Source: Massilia oculi | GTDB lineage: Bacteria; Pseudomonadota; Gammaproteobacteria; Burkholderiales; Burkholderiaceae_D | DNA: 64,000 bases | Assembly: GCF_003143515.1 (NCBI RefSeq) | Contig: NZ_CP029343.1 | Coordinates: 4,216,001-4,280,000 of the forward strand | Direction: 5' to 3' | Part shown: positions 10,838 through 19,938 of the stretch, piece by piece | Layout: each line of letters starts with the position of its first letter | Numbering within the stretch: the stretch's first letter is position 1 | Made by a program: the position numbers and the translations under genes | The notes under the pieces: model-generated | What the model was told of the DNA's origin: nothing | The model's input: the letters and a program-made list of their open reading frames with translations, nothing else | Database searches by the model: none

Positions 10838-11949
10838 TATCCGCCTATATAGGACATTTCAACCTTGCGCGCCCCATCGCGCTGCCCGATGCCGGTCTCC
10901 GCGGTGCGCGTCTCGGAATAGCGGTCGGCCCTTCCGCGCCACAGCTGGGCGATGGCGCCAGAGAGCTCGAGGTCGCTGCGACCGGCGCGCAGCAGCGCGC
11001 GCAGGTCGTGGCCACGGGTGGCGAACAGGCAGGTGTACAGCTTGCCCTCGGTCGACAGGCGCAGGCGCGAACAGTCGCCGCAGAAGGCCTGGGTGACGCT
11101 CGAGATCACGCCGATCTCGCCGCCGCCGTCCACGTAGCGCCAGCGCGAGGCGGTCTCGCCGCTGTAGTTGGCCGCGACCGGTGCCAAAGGCAGCTCGGCC
11201 GAGATGCGCCGCACCACTTCCTGCGACGGCACGACGTCGCGCATATTCCAGCCGTTCGAGGCGCCGACGTCCATGAACTCGATGAAGCGCAGGATGGTCG
11301 GCGAGCCCTTGAAGTGGCGCGCCATGGGCAGGATCTGGTCGTCGTTGGTGCCGCCCTTGACCACCATATTGACCTTGACCGGCCCGAGGCCGGCCGCGTG
11401 GGCGGCGTCGATGCCGTGCAGCACGTCGGAGACGGCGAAGTCGACGTCGTTCATGCTGCGGAACACCTTGTCGTCCATCGCGTCGAGCGAGACCGTGACG
11501 CGGTCCAGGCCGGCGTCTTTCAGGGCCTGGGCCTTGCGCGCCAGGATCGAGCCATTGGTGGTGAGCGTGAGGTCGAGCGGACGTCCGCTCGGCGTCGGCA
11601 GCGCGCGCAGCATCGCGACCAGGCGCTCGAGGTTCTTGCGCAGCAGCGGCTCGCCGCCGGTCAGGCGCAGCTTCTCGACGCCGTGCGCGACGAACAGCCG
11701 CGCCACGCGCGTGATTTCCTCGAACGACAGCAGGTCGCCGTGCGGCAGGTACTCGTAATCCTTGTCGAAGACTTCCTTCGGCATGCAGTACACGCAACGG
11801 AAGTTGCAGCGGTCGGTGACCGAGATGCGCAGGTCGTGCAGGGGCCGGCCGAGCGCGTCGCTGAGCAGGCCAGTCGGCGCTTCGGGCACGGCCGGGACCT
11901 GCAGCGCGGAAGAGCGCAGGTCATTGATCAGAATGATTTTTTCAGCCAT
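10837..11949 (-). CDS. moaA: GTP 3',8-cyclase MoaA
   Basis: A 370-residue radical-SAM enzyme for the first step of molybdopterin synthesis (GTP to 3',8-cyclo-H2GTP). The N-terminal 4Fe-4S motif is C48-x3-C52-x2-C55 in [23 protein letters not shown] follows, and the second cluster ligands lie in [11 protein letters not shown]...TCLF. The C-terminus ends in Gly-Gly, needed for activity in this family. Its stop overlaps the start of the mobA-moeA gene, so the three activities are encoded in one tight operon. Confidence 0.97.
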   Translation of the reverse strand: MAEKIILINDLRSSALQVPAVPEAPTGLLSDALGRPLHDLRISVTDRCNFRCVYCMPKEVFDKDYEYLPHGDLLSFEEITRVARLFVAHGVEKLRLTGGEPLLRKNLERLVAMLRALPTPSGRPLDLTLTTNGSILARKAQALKDAGLDRVTVSLDAMDDKVFRSMNDVDFAVSDVLHGIDAAHAAGLGPVKVNMVVKGGTNDDQILPMARHFKGSPTILRFIEFMDVGASNGWNMRDVVPSQEVVRRISAELPLAPVAANYSGETASRWRYVDGGGEIGVISSVTQAFCGDCSRLRLSTEGKLYTCLFATRGHDLRALLRAGRSDLELSGAIAQLWRGRADRYSETRTAETGIGQRDGARKVEMSYIGG

Positions 11950-12040
11950 TTCAGTACGATAGCACGGTGCTGATGAAGCTGCCCGTGCCGATCCGGATGG
12001 AGGTGCTGCGGCTCAATGCAGTCCAATAAAGCAGTCCAAT

Positions 12041-12076
12041 AAAAAACGCCGTTCCCGTCTGTGCGGGAACGGCGTA
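12041..12076 (-). terminator. Intrinsic terminator of rne
   Basis: On the minus strand, ACGCCGTTCCCG pairs with CGGGAACGGCGT (12-bp stem, 6-base loop) followed by a run of six T. It lies 20 bases after the rne stop codon and is the clearest rho-independent terminator in the window. Continuing transcription to moaA would have to cross it, so moaA is probably expressed separately. Confidence 0.93.
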
Positions 12077-12096
12077 TGGGTGTTGCCGACCAGCGC

Positions 12097-15000
12097 TTAC
12101 TGACGCGTATCGACCTGCACCAGCGGCTCGTCGACCGGCGCGACCACCGGCTTGCGGGCGCGGCCCAGGCGAACCGGGATCGCCACGGCAGCTTCCTGGG
12201 CGGCGCGCAGTTTTTCAGGGTCGGTCGCCGCCAGTTGCAGGCCGGCCTGGGCCAGCACGTCGTCCAGCTTGGCCGGTGCCTCGACTGGCGCTGCCGGAGC
12301 AGCAGCCAGCGCGGCGCCAGGCGCCGGTGCGCTAGCGGCGGGCGCGGCGGCTGGCGTCGGCGCGACGGTGATGGCCGGTGCGGCTGCCGGAGCCGTCTCG
12401 ACCGCCGAGGCGGCGACCGGTGCGGCCACTGACGCGGTGTCGACGACCGGGGCAGGCACCGGAGCAGCCTGCGCCACCGGCGCCTGCTCGACCGAGGCCG
12501 GAGCAGGTGCGGGGACCGGCGCAGCTTCCTGTTCGGCCTCGGCGCGTGCCGCAGCCACCGATGCCGCGGTCGGGAACATGTTCTGCTGAGCAGCAACCGA
12601 AGCCGCAGTCGGGAACGGGATCTGTTCGGCAGCCACGGGCGCCGCTGCGACCGGGGCAGGAGCGGCAGGCGTGGCAGGTGCAGGTGCAGGTGCGGCAGCC
12701 TTGTCGGCCTGGGCCTTCGCAGCGGCCACCGATGCGGCGGTCGGGAACGGCCATGCATCTTGCGTGGCGGCGCGCGCCGGCTTGGCCTTCGCGGCCCTGG
12801 CGGCAGCGGCGACCTTGGCGGCCTCTTCATCGGCTACCGGGGTGAATGCCGGCGCTTCGTCCGAACCTTCCAGCGCTTCGCTGCCCTCGACCTGGTCACG
12901 GTCGCGGCGATTGCGGTTGCGGCCACCACGGCGGCGGCGGCGGCGTGGCTCGTCGCCTTCGCCCTCGATTTCTTCGCCATCCGGGCCGATCGTCGTCACC
13001 GACTTCACGACCTGCTGCACGACTTCCTGGCTGCCGTCCGGGCCGGTGGTGCTCACCGAGACGATTTCGGTGGCGACGAGCTGGCTTACGCTCACTTCGT
13101 CGAGCTTGGCTTCGATGGCCTGGGTAGTGCGTTCGGTACGCTCGGTACGCTCGCGCGGCTGGCGTGGCTGGCGCTCCTTGCGCTCGCCGCGTTCCGCACG
13201 ATCGGGACGCTCGGCGCCCTCGGCGCGCGCTGCGCCTTCGGCCAGTTCGCGCGGCTCACGCGGCTCGCGTGGCTTGCGCTCGCGCGGCTGGCGCGGCTGG
13301 CGGCCTTCGCGGGCCTCGTCGCCCTGTGGCGACTTGGCCAGCTCTTCACCTGGCGTGCCCTTGGCAACCGCGTCGCGCTCTTCGCGTTCACGGCCCGGCT
13401 TGGCGCCGCGTTCGCCATTGCGGCCGCCATTGCGGCCACCCTTGTTGCGGTTGTTGCGCTCGCCCCGCTCGGCCGGCGCAGGCGCGGCCGGCTTCTCGGC
13501 CACGACTGGCGCCGGAGCCGGTTCTTCCGGCTTGCCGAAGAAGAAGTCGCGCAGGCGGCCGAAGAAGCTTTTTTCGGCAGGAGGGGCGGCATGGACAGGG
13601 GCGGCGGCCGGCGCGGCGGCGGCTTTCGCCGGCTTGGCCGCTTCGCTGCGGTCGACCACCGGGGCCGGCTGGGCCGGGGTGATGGTCTTGACCACGGCTT
13701 CCTGGCGCGGCTTGGCTTCTTCTTTCTGGCGCTTGGCGTAGGCCATGTCGGTGTCGGCGCTCTCGGCCATCGCATAGCTGGCGTGCGCGTCTTCCAGGCG
13801 TGGATCGTCGTGCTTGATGCGCTCGAGCTTGTAGTGCGGGGTGTCCAGATGCTTGTTCGGGATCAGGATCACGGTGATGCGGTGGCGGTTCTCGATCTTG
13901 AGCACTTCGCCGCGCTTTTCGTTCAGCAGGAACGCCGCGACGTCGACCGGCACCTGCACGTGAATCGCGGCCGAATTCTCTTTCATGGCCTCTTCCTGGA
14001 TGATACGCAGGACTTGCAGGGCCGACGATTCGGTATCACGGATGTGGCCGGTGCCCGAGCAGCGCGGGCAGGTCACGTGCGAGCCTTCCGACAGCGAAGG
14101 ACGCAGGCGCTGGCGCGACAGTTCCATCAGGCCGAAGCGCGAGATCTTGCCCATCTGGACGCGGGCGCGGTCGTGGTGCAGCGCGTCCTTGAGGCGCTGC
14201 TCGACTTCGCGCTGGTTCTTGGCCACTTCCATGTCGATGAAGTCGATCACGATCAGGCCGCCCAGGTCGCGCAGGCGCAGCTGGCGGGCGACTTCGTCGG
14301 CCGCTTCGCAGTTGGTGTTGAAGGCGGTGGTCTCGATGTCCGAGCCGCGGGTGGCGCGCGCCGAGTTGACGTCGATGGAGACCAGGGCTTCGGTGTGGTC
14401 GATCACGATCGCGCCGCCCGATGGCAGCGGCACGGTGCGCGCGTAGGCGGTCTCGATCTGGTGTTCGATCTGGAAACGCGAGAACAGCGGCACGTCGTCG
14501 CTATAACGTTTTACACGATGCGCCATGTCGGGCATCACGTGGCTCATGAACTGCTGGGCCTGTTCGTAGATCTCGTCGGTGTCGATCAGGACTTCGCCGA
14601 TATCGGGCTGGAAGTAATCGCGGATGGCGCGGATGACCAGCGACGATTCCTGATAGATCAGGAAAGCGCCGGCGGCCGACTTGCCGGCGCCTTCGATCGC
14701 GCGCCACAGCTGCATCAGGTAGTTCAGGTCCCACTGCAGCTCTTCGACGTTGCGGCCGATGCCGGCGGTGCGGGCGATCACCGACATGCCTTGCGGCAGG
14801 TCGAGCTTGTCCATCGTCTCGCGCAGTTCCTGGCGCTCTTCGCCTTCGACGCGGCGCGACACGCCGCCGCCGCGCGGGTTGTTCGGCATCAGGACCAGGT
14901 AGCGGCCGGCCAGCGAGATGAACGAGGTCAGGGCGGCGCCCTTGTTACCGCGTTCTTCCTTCTCGACCTGGACCATGATTTCCTGGCCCTCTTTCAGCGC

Positions 15001-15273
15001 TTCCTTGATGGTGCAGTTGCGCACGTCGACGCCCTCGCGGAAATACGAGCGGGCGACTTCTTTGAAGGGGAGGAATCCGTGGCGGTCTTCGCCGTAGGAA
15101 ACGAAGCAGGCTTCGAGGGAGGGTTCGATGCGGGTGATGACACCCTTGTAGATGTTTGACTTGCGTTGCTCGCGACCGGCGGTCTCGATATCGATGTCGA
15201 TCAGTTTTTGACCGTCGACAATCGCTACGCGCAGCTCCTCTTGCTGCGTAGCGTTAAACAACATACGTTTCAT
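12097..15273 (-). CDS. rne: Ribonuclease E
   Basis: A 1058-residue RNase E, the main endonuclease for mRNA decay and rRNA/tRNA processing and the scaffold of the degradosome. The catalytic half has the S1 region ([22 protein letters not shown]), the active-site strands [14 protein letters not shown] and LIVIDFIDM, and the Zn-link [12 protein letters not shown]. From about residue 520 the protein becomes a disordered scaffold: Arg/Glu/Pro-rich RNA-binding tracts, then an Ala/Pro-rich tail with three copies of a FPTAASVAA motif and a conserved-looking end ([22 protein letters not shown]). GGAG lies nine bases before the ATG. The gene is divergent from rluC, and the long leader (over 600 bases to rluC) may serve the autoregulation known for rne. 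Confidence 0.97.
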   Translation of the reverse strand: MKRMLFNATQQEELRVAIVDGQKLIDIDIETAGREQRKSNIYKGVITRIEPSLEACFVSYGEDRHGFLPFKEVARSYFREGVDVRNCTIKEALKEGQEIMVQVEKEERGNKGAALTSFISLAGRYLVLMPNNPRGGGVSRRVEGEERQELRETMDKLDLPQGMSVIARTAGIGRNVEELQWDLNYLMQLWRAIEGAGKSAAGAFLIYQESSLVIRAIRDYFQPDIGEVLIDTDEIYEQAQQFMSHVMPDMAHRVKRYSDDVPLFSRFQIEHQIETAYARTVPLPSGGAIVIDHTEALVSIDVNSARATRGSDIETTAFNTNCEAADEVARQLRLRDLGGLIVIDFIDMEVAKNQREVEQRLKDALHHDRARVQMGKISRFGLMELSRQRLRPSLSEGSHVTCPRCSGTGHIRDTESSALQVLRIIQEEAMKENSAAIHVQVPVDVAAFLLNEKRGEVLKIENRHRITVILIPNKHLDTPHYKLERIKHDDPRLEDAHASYAMAESADTDMAYAKRQKEEAKPRQEAVVKTITPAQPAPVVDRSEAAKPAKAAAAPAAAPVHAAPPAEKSFFGRLRDFFFGKPEEPAPAPVVAEKPAAPAPAERGERNNRNKGGRNGGRNGERGAKPGREREERDAVAKGTPGEELAKSPQGDEAREGRQPRQPRERKPREPREPRELAEGAARAEGAERPDRAERGERKERQPRQPRERTERTERTTQAIEAKLDEVSVSQLVATEIVSVSTTGPDGSQEVVQQVVKSVTTIGPDGEEIEGEGDEPRRRRRRGGRNRNRRDRDQVEGSEALEGSDEAPAFTPVADEEAAKVAAAARAAKAKPARAATQDAWPFPTAASVAAAKAQADKAAAPAPAPATPAAPAPVAAAPVAAEQIPFPTAASVAAQQNMFPTAASVAAARAEAEQEAAPVPAPAPASVEQAPVAQAAPVPAPVVDTASVAAPVAASAVETAPAAAPAITVAPTPAAAPAASAPAPGAALAAAPAAPVEAPAKLDDVLAQAGLQLAATDPEKLRAAQEAAVAIPVRLGRARKPVVAPVDEPLVQVDTRQ

Positions 15274-15932
15274 TTTTATAAACTCCGCGACCCGTGGGCC
15301 GTGTGATGGCCGCCCTCGCGGGCGGCGCAGCTACAGGGATGTATGCGGGGATGGGAGCTCAGGAGGGGGAATGCCCGTAGCGTGCGATACAGCGAGAAAA
15401 ACCGCTGCCGCAACAGGGCGCTGTGGGGCCGAACGTCATTGTCTACGCACGCCGCGACCCTAGCTGTCCGATTGCCACCACGTTGGGGTTGGCACAGCGG
15501 CGAGCGAAAGGGGCGTGCTAACAGCCAGCCGGATCGATGCCAGCAACCGTCCAGGACCTGGAGGCGAAAAGACAGCCTTGCTCAAGTCATGAGGATGGTT
15601 CTGCATCGAGCCCGGCGAAAAACGACAAGCGTTATCGACACCATCACCCGACAAGCAAGATTTGCTTGCCGGTACTTATCCTTAAGAATCCTGACAATCC
15701 AATCCTGCATCTTTGCGCGCAACCCGATTACAACTGCAGGTGCAACCCTGATCGGCGCAAGGATGTGCGTACACGTTACTTTCCATCGAATTTGCAATGA
15801 GCGGGGCCGATGGAGCGCGCCCCTGTGTAAAATATCGTTTTAATTCTTACACCAGCAGAGGTTTGACCGCCGCCTGTCGATTATATATTCAAAATGAAGG
15901 ACTTAGAGAGAATTTCTGGGAAGACAGAGCGA
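15274..15932. other. rne-rluC divergent intergenic region / rne leader
   Basis: 659 bases without a supportable gene. On the rne side lies a 7-bp GC-rich stem-loop (15309-15326) and, further out, a perfect CAAGCAA-GAT-TTGCTTG hairpin (15652-15668). The end near rluC is AT-rich and carries a sigma-70-like site for rluC, and on the other strand a TATAAT (15880-15885) that could be the rne -10. Long structured leaders that mediate RNase E feedback are known for enterobacterial rne; whether these hairpins do that here is inference. Confidence 0.5.
15863..15891 (+). promoter_or_regulatory. Candidate sigma-70 promoter of rluC
   Basis: TTGACC (15863-15868), a 17-base spacer and TATTCA (15886-15891). 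The predicted start near 15898 lies downstream of the first possible ATG (15894), which supports the rluC start at 15933. A TATAAT on the opposite strand overlaps the spacer, so rne and rluC promoters may overlap back to back. Confidence 0.5.
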
Positions 15933-16916
15933 ATGGCGACCCAAAACGATGTTGTTCCCCCTTCATCACAACAGGCTCTGCAGGCGCAATTTGTCACAAT
16001 CGGCGAAGAAGACGCCGGACAGCGTATCGATAACTACCTGTTGCGTGTCTGCAAAGGCGTACCGAAGAGTCATATCTACCGCATCCTCCGTTCAGGTGAG
16101 GTACGTGTCAACAAGGGCCGGATCGACCAGCTCTACCGCCTGGCCGAGGGCGATACCGTGCGCATCCCGCCGATCCGCATCGCCGAGAAGGCCCGCAACG
16201 ACACCGTGCCGGGGACCGAATTCCCCATTGTCTTCGAAGACGCGCACTTGCTCGTCATTAACAAGCCGGCCGGCGTGGCCGTCCATGGCGGCTCCGGCGT
16301 GTCCTATGGCGTGATCGAGCAATTGCGCGCGGCGCGGCCGCAAGCCAAGTTCCTCGAACTGGTGCACCGGCTCGACCGCGAAACCTCGGGCCTGCTCCTG
16401 ATCGGCAAGAAGCGCAGCGCGCTGACCAATCTGCACGACCAGATGCGCGACGGGACCACCGACAAGCGTTATTTCGCGGCCGTGAAGGGCGACTGGCACA
16501 ACAAGCGCCAGCACGTCAAACTGCCGCTGCATAAGTACACGACGGCGGATGGCGAGAAGCGGGTCGTGGTCCAGGCCGGCGGCCAGGAAGCGCATACCAT
16601 TTTCAATCTCTTGAAAAAATGGCAGGATTTCGCCTTGCTCGAAGCCGAGCTCAAGACGGGTCGCACGCACCAGATCCGGGTCCACCTGGCGTCGAGCGGT
16701 TTCCCGATCCTGGGCGACGAGAAGTATGGCGACTTTGCATTCAATAAACAGTTGCACAAGGCGGGCCAGGGGCGCGGGGCGCTCAAGCGCATGTTCCTGC
16801 ACGCGCACCAGATCACCTTCACGCACCCGGACAGCGGCGAGCGGATGACCTTGCGCGCGCCGATGCCTGAAGAATGCGAGCGGTTCTTGGTAAGCTTGGG
16901 AGCACACAGTGCGTGA
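15933..16916 (+). CDS. rluC: 23S rRNA pseudouridine synthase RluC
   Basis: A 327-residue RluA-family enzyme that should modify uridines 955, 2504 and 2580 (E. coli numbering) of 23S rRNA. An S4 RNA-binding domain at the start (AGQRIDNYLLRVCKGVPKSHIYRILRSG... split by the family pattern) is followed by the catalytic LVHRLDRETSGLLLIGK with the active-site Asp, and KTGRTHQIRVHLASSGFPILGD. An upstream in-frame ATG at 15894 has no ribosome site and would precede the predicted transcript start, so I use 15933. Divergence from rne is the usual arrangement in this order. Confidence 0.93.
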   Translation: MATQNDVVPPSSQQALQAQFVTIGEEDAGQRIDNYLLRVCKGVPKSHIYRILRSGEVRVNKGRIDQLYRLAEGDTVRIPPIRIAEKARNDTVPGTEFPIVFEDAHLLVINKPAGVAVHGGSGVSYGVIEQLRAARPQAKFLELVHRLDRETSGLLLIGKKRSALTNLHDQMRDGTTDKRYFAAVKGDWHNKRQHVKLPLHKYTTADGEKRVVVQAGGQEAHTIFNLLKKWQDFALLEAELKTGRTHQIRVHLASSGFPILGDEKYGDFAFNKQLHKAGQGRGALKRMFLHAHQITFTHPDSGERMTLRAPMPEECERFLVSLGAHSA

Positions 16917-16976
16917 TACAAGTTTGCGCACAATCAAAAAACTACGGAGACAGGCGCCCTGGGCCGCTGCTAACTA

Positions 16977-17636
16977 ATGGCAAGAAAACAATTTGACCTG
17001 ATCGTGTTCGACTGGGATGGCACGCTGATGGACAGCACGGCGGCCATCGTCAAGTGCATCCAGGCGGCGGCGCGCGACCTTGCCCTGCCGGTCCCGAGCG
17101 ATACTTCGGCCGCCCACGTCATCGGCCTTGGCCTGGCCGAGGCGATGCAGGCGGTGATGCCCGACATCCAGCCGGCCATGTACCCGCGCATGGTCGAACG
17201 CTACCGCTATCACTTCCTCACCAAGGACCACGAACTGGTGCTGTTCAAGGGCGTTCGGGAGATGTTGGCCGATCTTAACAACGAGGGCTATTTTCTAGCC
17301 GTGGCCACCGGCAAGAGCCGGGTAGGCCTCAACCGGGCCCTGAACGCGACCGGCCTGCTGTCGATCTTCGACGCTACCCGTTGCGCGGATGAGACATTCT
17401 CGAAGCCCCATCCCGCCATGCTGCAAGAACTGACCCGCGAACTGGGCCAGGACCTGCGCCGCACCGTGATGATCGGCGACACCACCCACGACCTCATGAT
17501 GGCGAACAATGCCGGCGCGTCCGGCATCGCCGTCGAGTTCGGCGCCCACCCGGTGGCCCAGCTGCAAGCCTGCCAGCCGTTGTTCTCGGCACGCTCGATC
17601 CCCGAGCTGCATGCCTGGCTGCTCGAGCATGCCTGA
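16977..17636 (+). CDS. HAD-IA family phosphatase (phosphoglycolate phosphatase-like)
   Basis: A 219-residue haloacid dehalogenase phosphatase. Motif I is FDWDGTLMDS near the N-terminus with the nucleophile Asp, motif II is AVATGKSR, the Lys is in SKPHP, and motif IV is MIGDTTHDLMMA. A helical cap follows motif I. It resembles Gph and PpaX-type enzymes next to rluC in many betaproteobacteria; the substrate is not fixed by the sequence. Its last 8 bases overlap the start of the Rieske gene, and sppA follows, which suggests one operon with rluC, the HAD gene, the Rieske gene and sppA. Confidence 0.9.
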   Translation: MARKQFDLIVFDWDGTLMDSTAAIVKCIQAAARDLALPVPSDTSAAHVIGLGLAEAMQAVMPDIQPAMYPRMVERYRYHFLTKDHELVLFKGVREMLADLNNEGYFLAVATGKSRVGLNRALNATGLLSIFDATRCADETFSKPHPAMLQELTRELGQDLRRTVMIGDTTHDLMMANNAGASGIAVEFGAHPVAQLQACQPLFSARSIPELHAWLLEHA

Positions 17637-18030
17637 ACCGGCGAATGCGCGGATGGCGGAAGATGAGCGCCTGTTCGTGTGCGATGCCGATGATTTGCTC
17701 GACGCCGGCCGTGGCGTGCGCTTCGCGCTGCTGGCCTGGGGGCAGCGGGCCACCGGTTTCGTGATCCGCCACGGCGGCCAGGTCCATGGCTACCTGAACC
17801 GCTGCGCCCACGTTCCGATCGAGCTCGATTGGCGCGAAGGGGAGTTTTTCGAGTCCGGCGGCCAGTACCTGATGTGCGCCACCCATGGCGCGCTCTACGA
17901 GCCCGGCAGCGGTAAGTGCACCGGCGGTCCCTGCCGCGGCGGGCGACTGCATCCGATCGCCGTACATGAAGGCGCGGGCAAGATATACTGGCTGCCCGAC
18001 GAGCGGTTCCGCGCGCCTGCGCAGGAATAG
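17629..18030 (+). CDS. Rieske [2Fe-2S] domain protein
   Basis: A 133-residue protein with one Rieske fold. The cluster ligands are C59-A-H61 (NRCAHVPIEL) and C83-x2-H86 (LMCATHGALY), the standard CxH...CxxH pair, followed by GxCxGGPCRGGRL-type residues. There is no signal peptide or membrane segment, so it is a cytoplasmic ferredoxin-like protein. The start ATG overlaps the HAD phosphatase stop (ATGCCTGA), which points to translational coupling; an alternative ATG lies eight codons on. The partner and function are unknown, but rluC-HAD-Rieske-sppA is a recurring order in Burkholderiales as far as I recall. Confidence 0.88.
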   Translation: MPEPANARMAEDERLFVCDADDLLDAGRGVRFALLAWGQRATGFVIRHGGQVHGYLNRCAHVPIELDWREGEFFESGGQYLMCATHGALYEPGSGKCTGGPCRGGRLHPIAVHEGAGKIYWLPDERFRAPAQE

Positions 18031-18055
18031 CTCGCCCATCGACCCATCCGACTTT

Positions 18056-19057
18056 ATGAGTGACCAAACGAGCCATGACCACCCCGGCGACAGCCGGCTC
18101 GCATCGAATCCGACGATCGGCAACTGGGAGCGCGAAACGCTCGAGAAACTGGTGTTCGCCACCGTCCAGGAGCGGCGCCGTGCCCGGCGCTGGAGCATTT
18201 TCTTCAAACTGAGCTTCCTCACCGTCGCCTTGCTGGCGCTGTGGGCATACTACGACTTCAATTTCGGCAGCGGCGACGTCGAAAACCTGGGCCGCCACAC
18301 GGCTCTGATCGAAATCAACGGCGAAATCGAGGCCGAAGGCAGCGGCGCGGCCGATACCGTGATCCCCTCGCTGAACAAGGCGTTTTCCGATCCCGGTTCG
18401 GCGGCGGTGGTGCTGCGCATCGACAGCCCCGGCGGCAGTCCGGTGCAGGCCGGCATCATCGTGGACGAGATCCAGCGTCTCAAGCGCGGCTATCCCGACA
18501 AACCCCTGTACGTGGTGGTGGACGAGATTTGCGCCTCGGGAGGTTACTACATCGCCTCGGCGGCCGACCGCATCTACGTCAACAAGGCCTCGATCGTCGG
18601 TTCGGTCGGCGTGCTGATGGACAGCTTCGGTTTCACCGGCACCATGGACAAGCTCGGCATCGAGCGGCGCCTGATGACGGCCGGCGAGAACAAAGGTTTC
18701 CTCGATCCGTTCAGCCCGCAGTCCCCGAAGCACCGCGAACACGCCCAGGAGATGCTCAACGAGATCCACCAGCAATTCATCGCGGTGGTGCGCGCCGGAC
18801 GCGGCAAGCGTTTGAAGGAAACTCCGGAAACCTTCTCCGGCCTGTACTGGACCGGCGCCAGGGCGGTGGACATGGGCCTGGCCGACGCCTTCGGCACGGT
18901 CGATACGGTGGCGCGCGACATCGTCAAGGCCGAGGACATCGTCGACTACACGGCGCACGAAGGCTTGCCAGAACGGGTGCTCAAGAAATTTGGCGCCGCG
19001 GTCGGCGAAAGCGCGGTCAAGGCGGCGTATCACGGCGCCGTGCCGAAATTGCGTTGA
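18056..19057 (+). CDS. sppA: Signal peptide peptidase SppA, short form (S49)
   Basis: A 333-residue inner-membrane serine protease that degrades cleaved signal peptides. A single membrane segment near residues 50-65 (FFKLSFLTVALLALWAYY) anchors a periplasmic S49 domain. The catalytic dyad is Ser161 in CASGGYYIASAADRI and Lys213 in AGENKGFLDPF; their spacing of 52 equals that of Bacillus SppA (S147/K199). RIDSPGGSPVQAG is the oxyanion-strand motif. The start at 18056 is 25 bases after the Rieske stop; no strong ribosome site was seen. A promoter and a candidate small RNA follow directly downstream. Confidence 0.93.
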   Translation: MSDQTSHDHPGDSRLASNPTIGNWERETLEKLVFATVQERRRARRWSIFFKLSFLTVALLALWAYYDFNFGSGDVENLGRHTALIEINGEIEAEGSGAADTVIPSLNKAFSDPGSAAVVLRIDSPGGSPVQAGIIVDEIQRLKRGYPDKPLYVVVDEICASGGYYIASAADRIYVNKASIVGSVGVLMDSFGFTGTMDKLGIERRLMTAGENKGFLDPFSPQSPKHREHAQEMLNEIHQQFIAVVRAGRGKRLKETPETFSGLYWTGARAVDMGLADAFGTVDTVARDIVKAEDIVDYTAHEGLPERVLKKFGAAVGESAVKAAYHGAVPKLR

Positions 19058-19068
19058 ATATTTTGTAC

Positions 19069-19096
19069 TTGAATACCGACAGCCAGCGGCTATAGT
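19069..19096 (+). promoter_or_regulatory. Sigma-70-like promoter downstream of sppA
   Basis: TTGAAT (19069-19074), a 16-base spacer and TATAGT (19091-19096), only 12 bases after the sppA stop. A transcript would start near 19103. No gene on the plus strand begins within the next kilobase, and a strong hairpin follows at 19258, so this promoter most likely drives a short non-coding RNA. Confidence 0.55.
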
Positions 19097-19102
19097 GGAA
19101 CG

Positions 19103-19290
19103 GTAGCGCGAGCAGCAAGGGTCAAGAGGCAAATGCTTCGATCGGCTCGGACGGCGACCCGCTATCCACCGCACGCGGTGCGGTTTCGAGAGAATTCAAT
19201 TCCTCACGGTAGTAAGTCCCTGTGAGGCTGGCCACATGGCTTGCCTGCCGCAGGAACGGAAACGACGGCCTCGGCCGTCGTTTCCATTTG
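19103..19290 (+). ncRNA. Candidate small non-coding RNA (about 188 nt)
   Basis: The stretch lies between a sigma-70-like promoter and a 13-bp terminator hairpin and contains no reading frame with a ribosome site. It can form internal hairpins: CCGCAC-GCG-GTGCGG, CCTCAC...GTGAGG and CCTG-CCG-CAGG. The size is near that of 6S RNA, but I could not find the 6S closing stem or conserved bubble sequence, nor features of tmRNA, RNase P RNA, SRP RNA or a known riboswitch. It could instead be a long sppA 3-prime tail. Boundaries are estimates. Confidence 0.45.
19258..19290 (+). terminator. Terminator-like hairpin after the candidate RNA
   Basis: GGAAACGACGGCC (19258-19270) pairs with GGCCGTCGTTTCC (19273-19285), a perfect 13-bp stem, followed by ATTTG. 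The T-run is short, but the stem is one of the strongest in the window. It would end both sppA read-through and the candidate RNA. Confidence 0.6.
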
Positions 19291-19365
19291 TACTTCATCG
19301 GGGATGTCCTTCAGCGGCATGTACCTCATCGGCATGTACTTCAGCGGGATGTACCTCATCGGTAC
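19290..19365. repeat. 15-bp tandem repeat, five copies
   Basis: Five consecutive copies of GTACYTCAKCGGSAT (first copy 16 bases). The period of 15 keeps a pentapeptide frame, and on the minus strand it would read as EVHAD/EVHPA-type units, but no convincing gene spans it. It starts directly after the terminator hairpin. Confidence 0.8.
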
Positions 19366-19449
19366 GGCTGCTCTCTTCCAGTTTTTTTGTCACCCTGTTT
19401 TCCGGTCTCACCTGCGTGCCTCCGGCGTCCTGCCGGGAGGCGTGCCGGT

Positions 19450-19872
19450 TCAGGTACACGTGCCGCACTGCCGGGAATCGCCATCGCGATCCGAACGGCA
19501 AGGCGGCTGGGAATTCTGCTGCGTAGGGGTTTGGTTGTTTTGTTGTGAGACCTGCAATCCACCTTGGGGCAAGCTCATCTGTGGTGGATGCCACATCACC
19601 GGCTTTCGCAAGGGCATCAGCTCATCGTGCTGGGCAAAGCCGCCACGGTCGAGCCAAGCCTGATGGTCGCGCATGGCGCGCGCATACCAGGCGGCGCGCA
19701 ACGGCGGATGGCCGCCTTGAAGGTGGGGGAGGCCACCGCCCCGCCAGCGCGCCATGGCGAGTCGGGTGGGGAAAAGCGCCGCGTGATCCTTGGCGAGCCG
19801 TTGCCGCGCACAATGGGACTCCTGAGCGGAAAGCTTTACATTAGCTGTGTCGAGATCGTCGTTCACGTTCAT
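19450..19872 (-). CDS. Hypothetical protein, 140 residues
   Basis: I do not recognise this protein. It is a 140-residue cytoplasmic-looking frame with no signal peptide or membrane segment. The central part is compositionally protein-like (LPHLQGGHPPLRAAWYARAM, then DHQAWLDRGGFAQHDELMPL), and the tail is Gln/Asn/Cys-rich. Codon third positions are GC-rich, but less so than in neighbours. AGAAG lies eight bases before the ATG. Two competing plus-strand frames in the same stretch give Arg/Ala-rich translations and look like noise. It lies alone between the 15-bp repeat and rsuA. It may be a genuine lineage-specific gene or a chance frame. Confidence 0.45.
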   Translation of the reverse strand: MNVNDDLDTANVKLSAQESHCARQRLAKDHAALFPTRLAMARWRGGGLPHLQGGHPPLRAAWYARAMRDHQAWLDRGGFAQHDELMPLRKPVMWHPPQMSLPQGGLQVSQQNNQTPTQQNSQPPCRSDRDGDSRQCGTCT

Positions 19873-19920
19873 TCCTATCTTCTGGCTATGGCCTCCCCAT
19901 CACGAGGATGCCTAGGTGCC

Positions 19921-19938
19921 GTTAGGCGGATTCCTAAC
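19921..19938. promoter_or_regulatory. Inverted repeat between the 140-residue gene and rsuA
   Basis: GTTAGG-N6-CCTAAC is a perfect 6-bp inverted repeat 49 bases upstream of the minus-strand hypothetical gene and about 190 bases upstream of rsuA. Its size and position suit an operator; no regulator is identified. Confidence 0.3.

Noticed and set aside
12760..15159. Open frame of 799 codons opposite rne
   Set aside because: Antisense of the RNase E gene; no ribosome site and no recognisable domain.
19081..19160. tRNA-like sequence (GGCTATAGTGGAACGGTAGCGC)
   Set aside because: It resembles a D-arm, but no anticodon arm, T-arm (GGTTCGAATCC type) or acceptor stem could be built.
19103..19290. 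6S RNA
   Set aside because: Size and flanking signals fit, but the long closing stem and conserved central bubble could not be found by eye; left as unassigned RNA.
19290..19365. CRISPR array
   Set aside because: The units are contiguous 15-mers without spacers, and no cas gene is near.
19295..19594. Minus-strand frame with EVHAD-type pentapeptide repeats
   Set aside because: The repeat is explained by the 15-bp DNA repeat; the rest of the frame is not protein-like and it overlaps a better frame.
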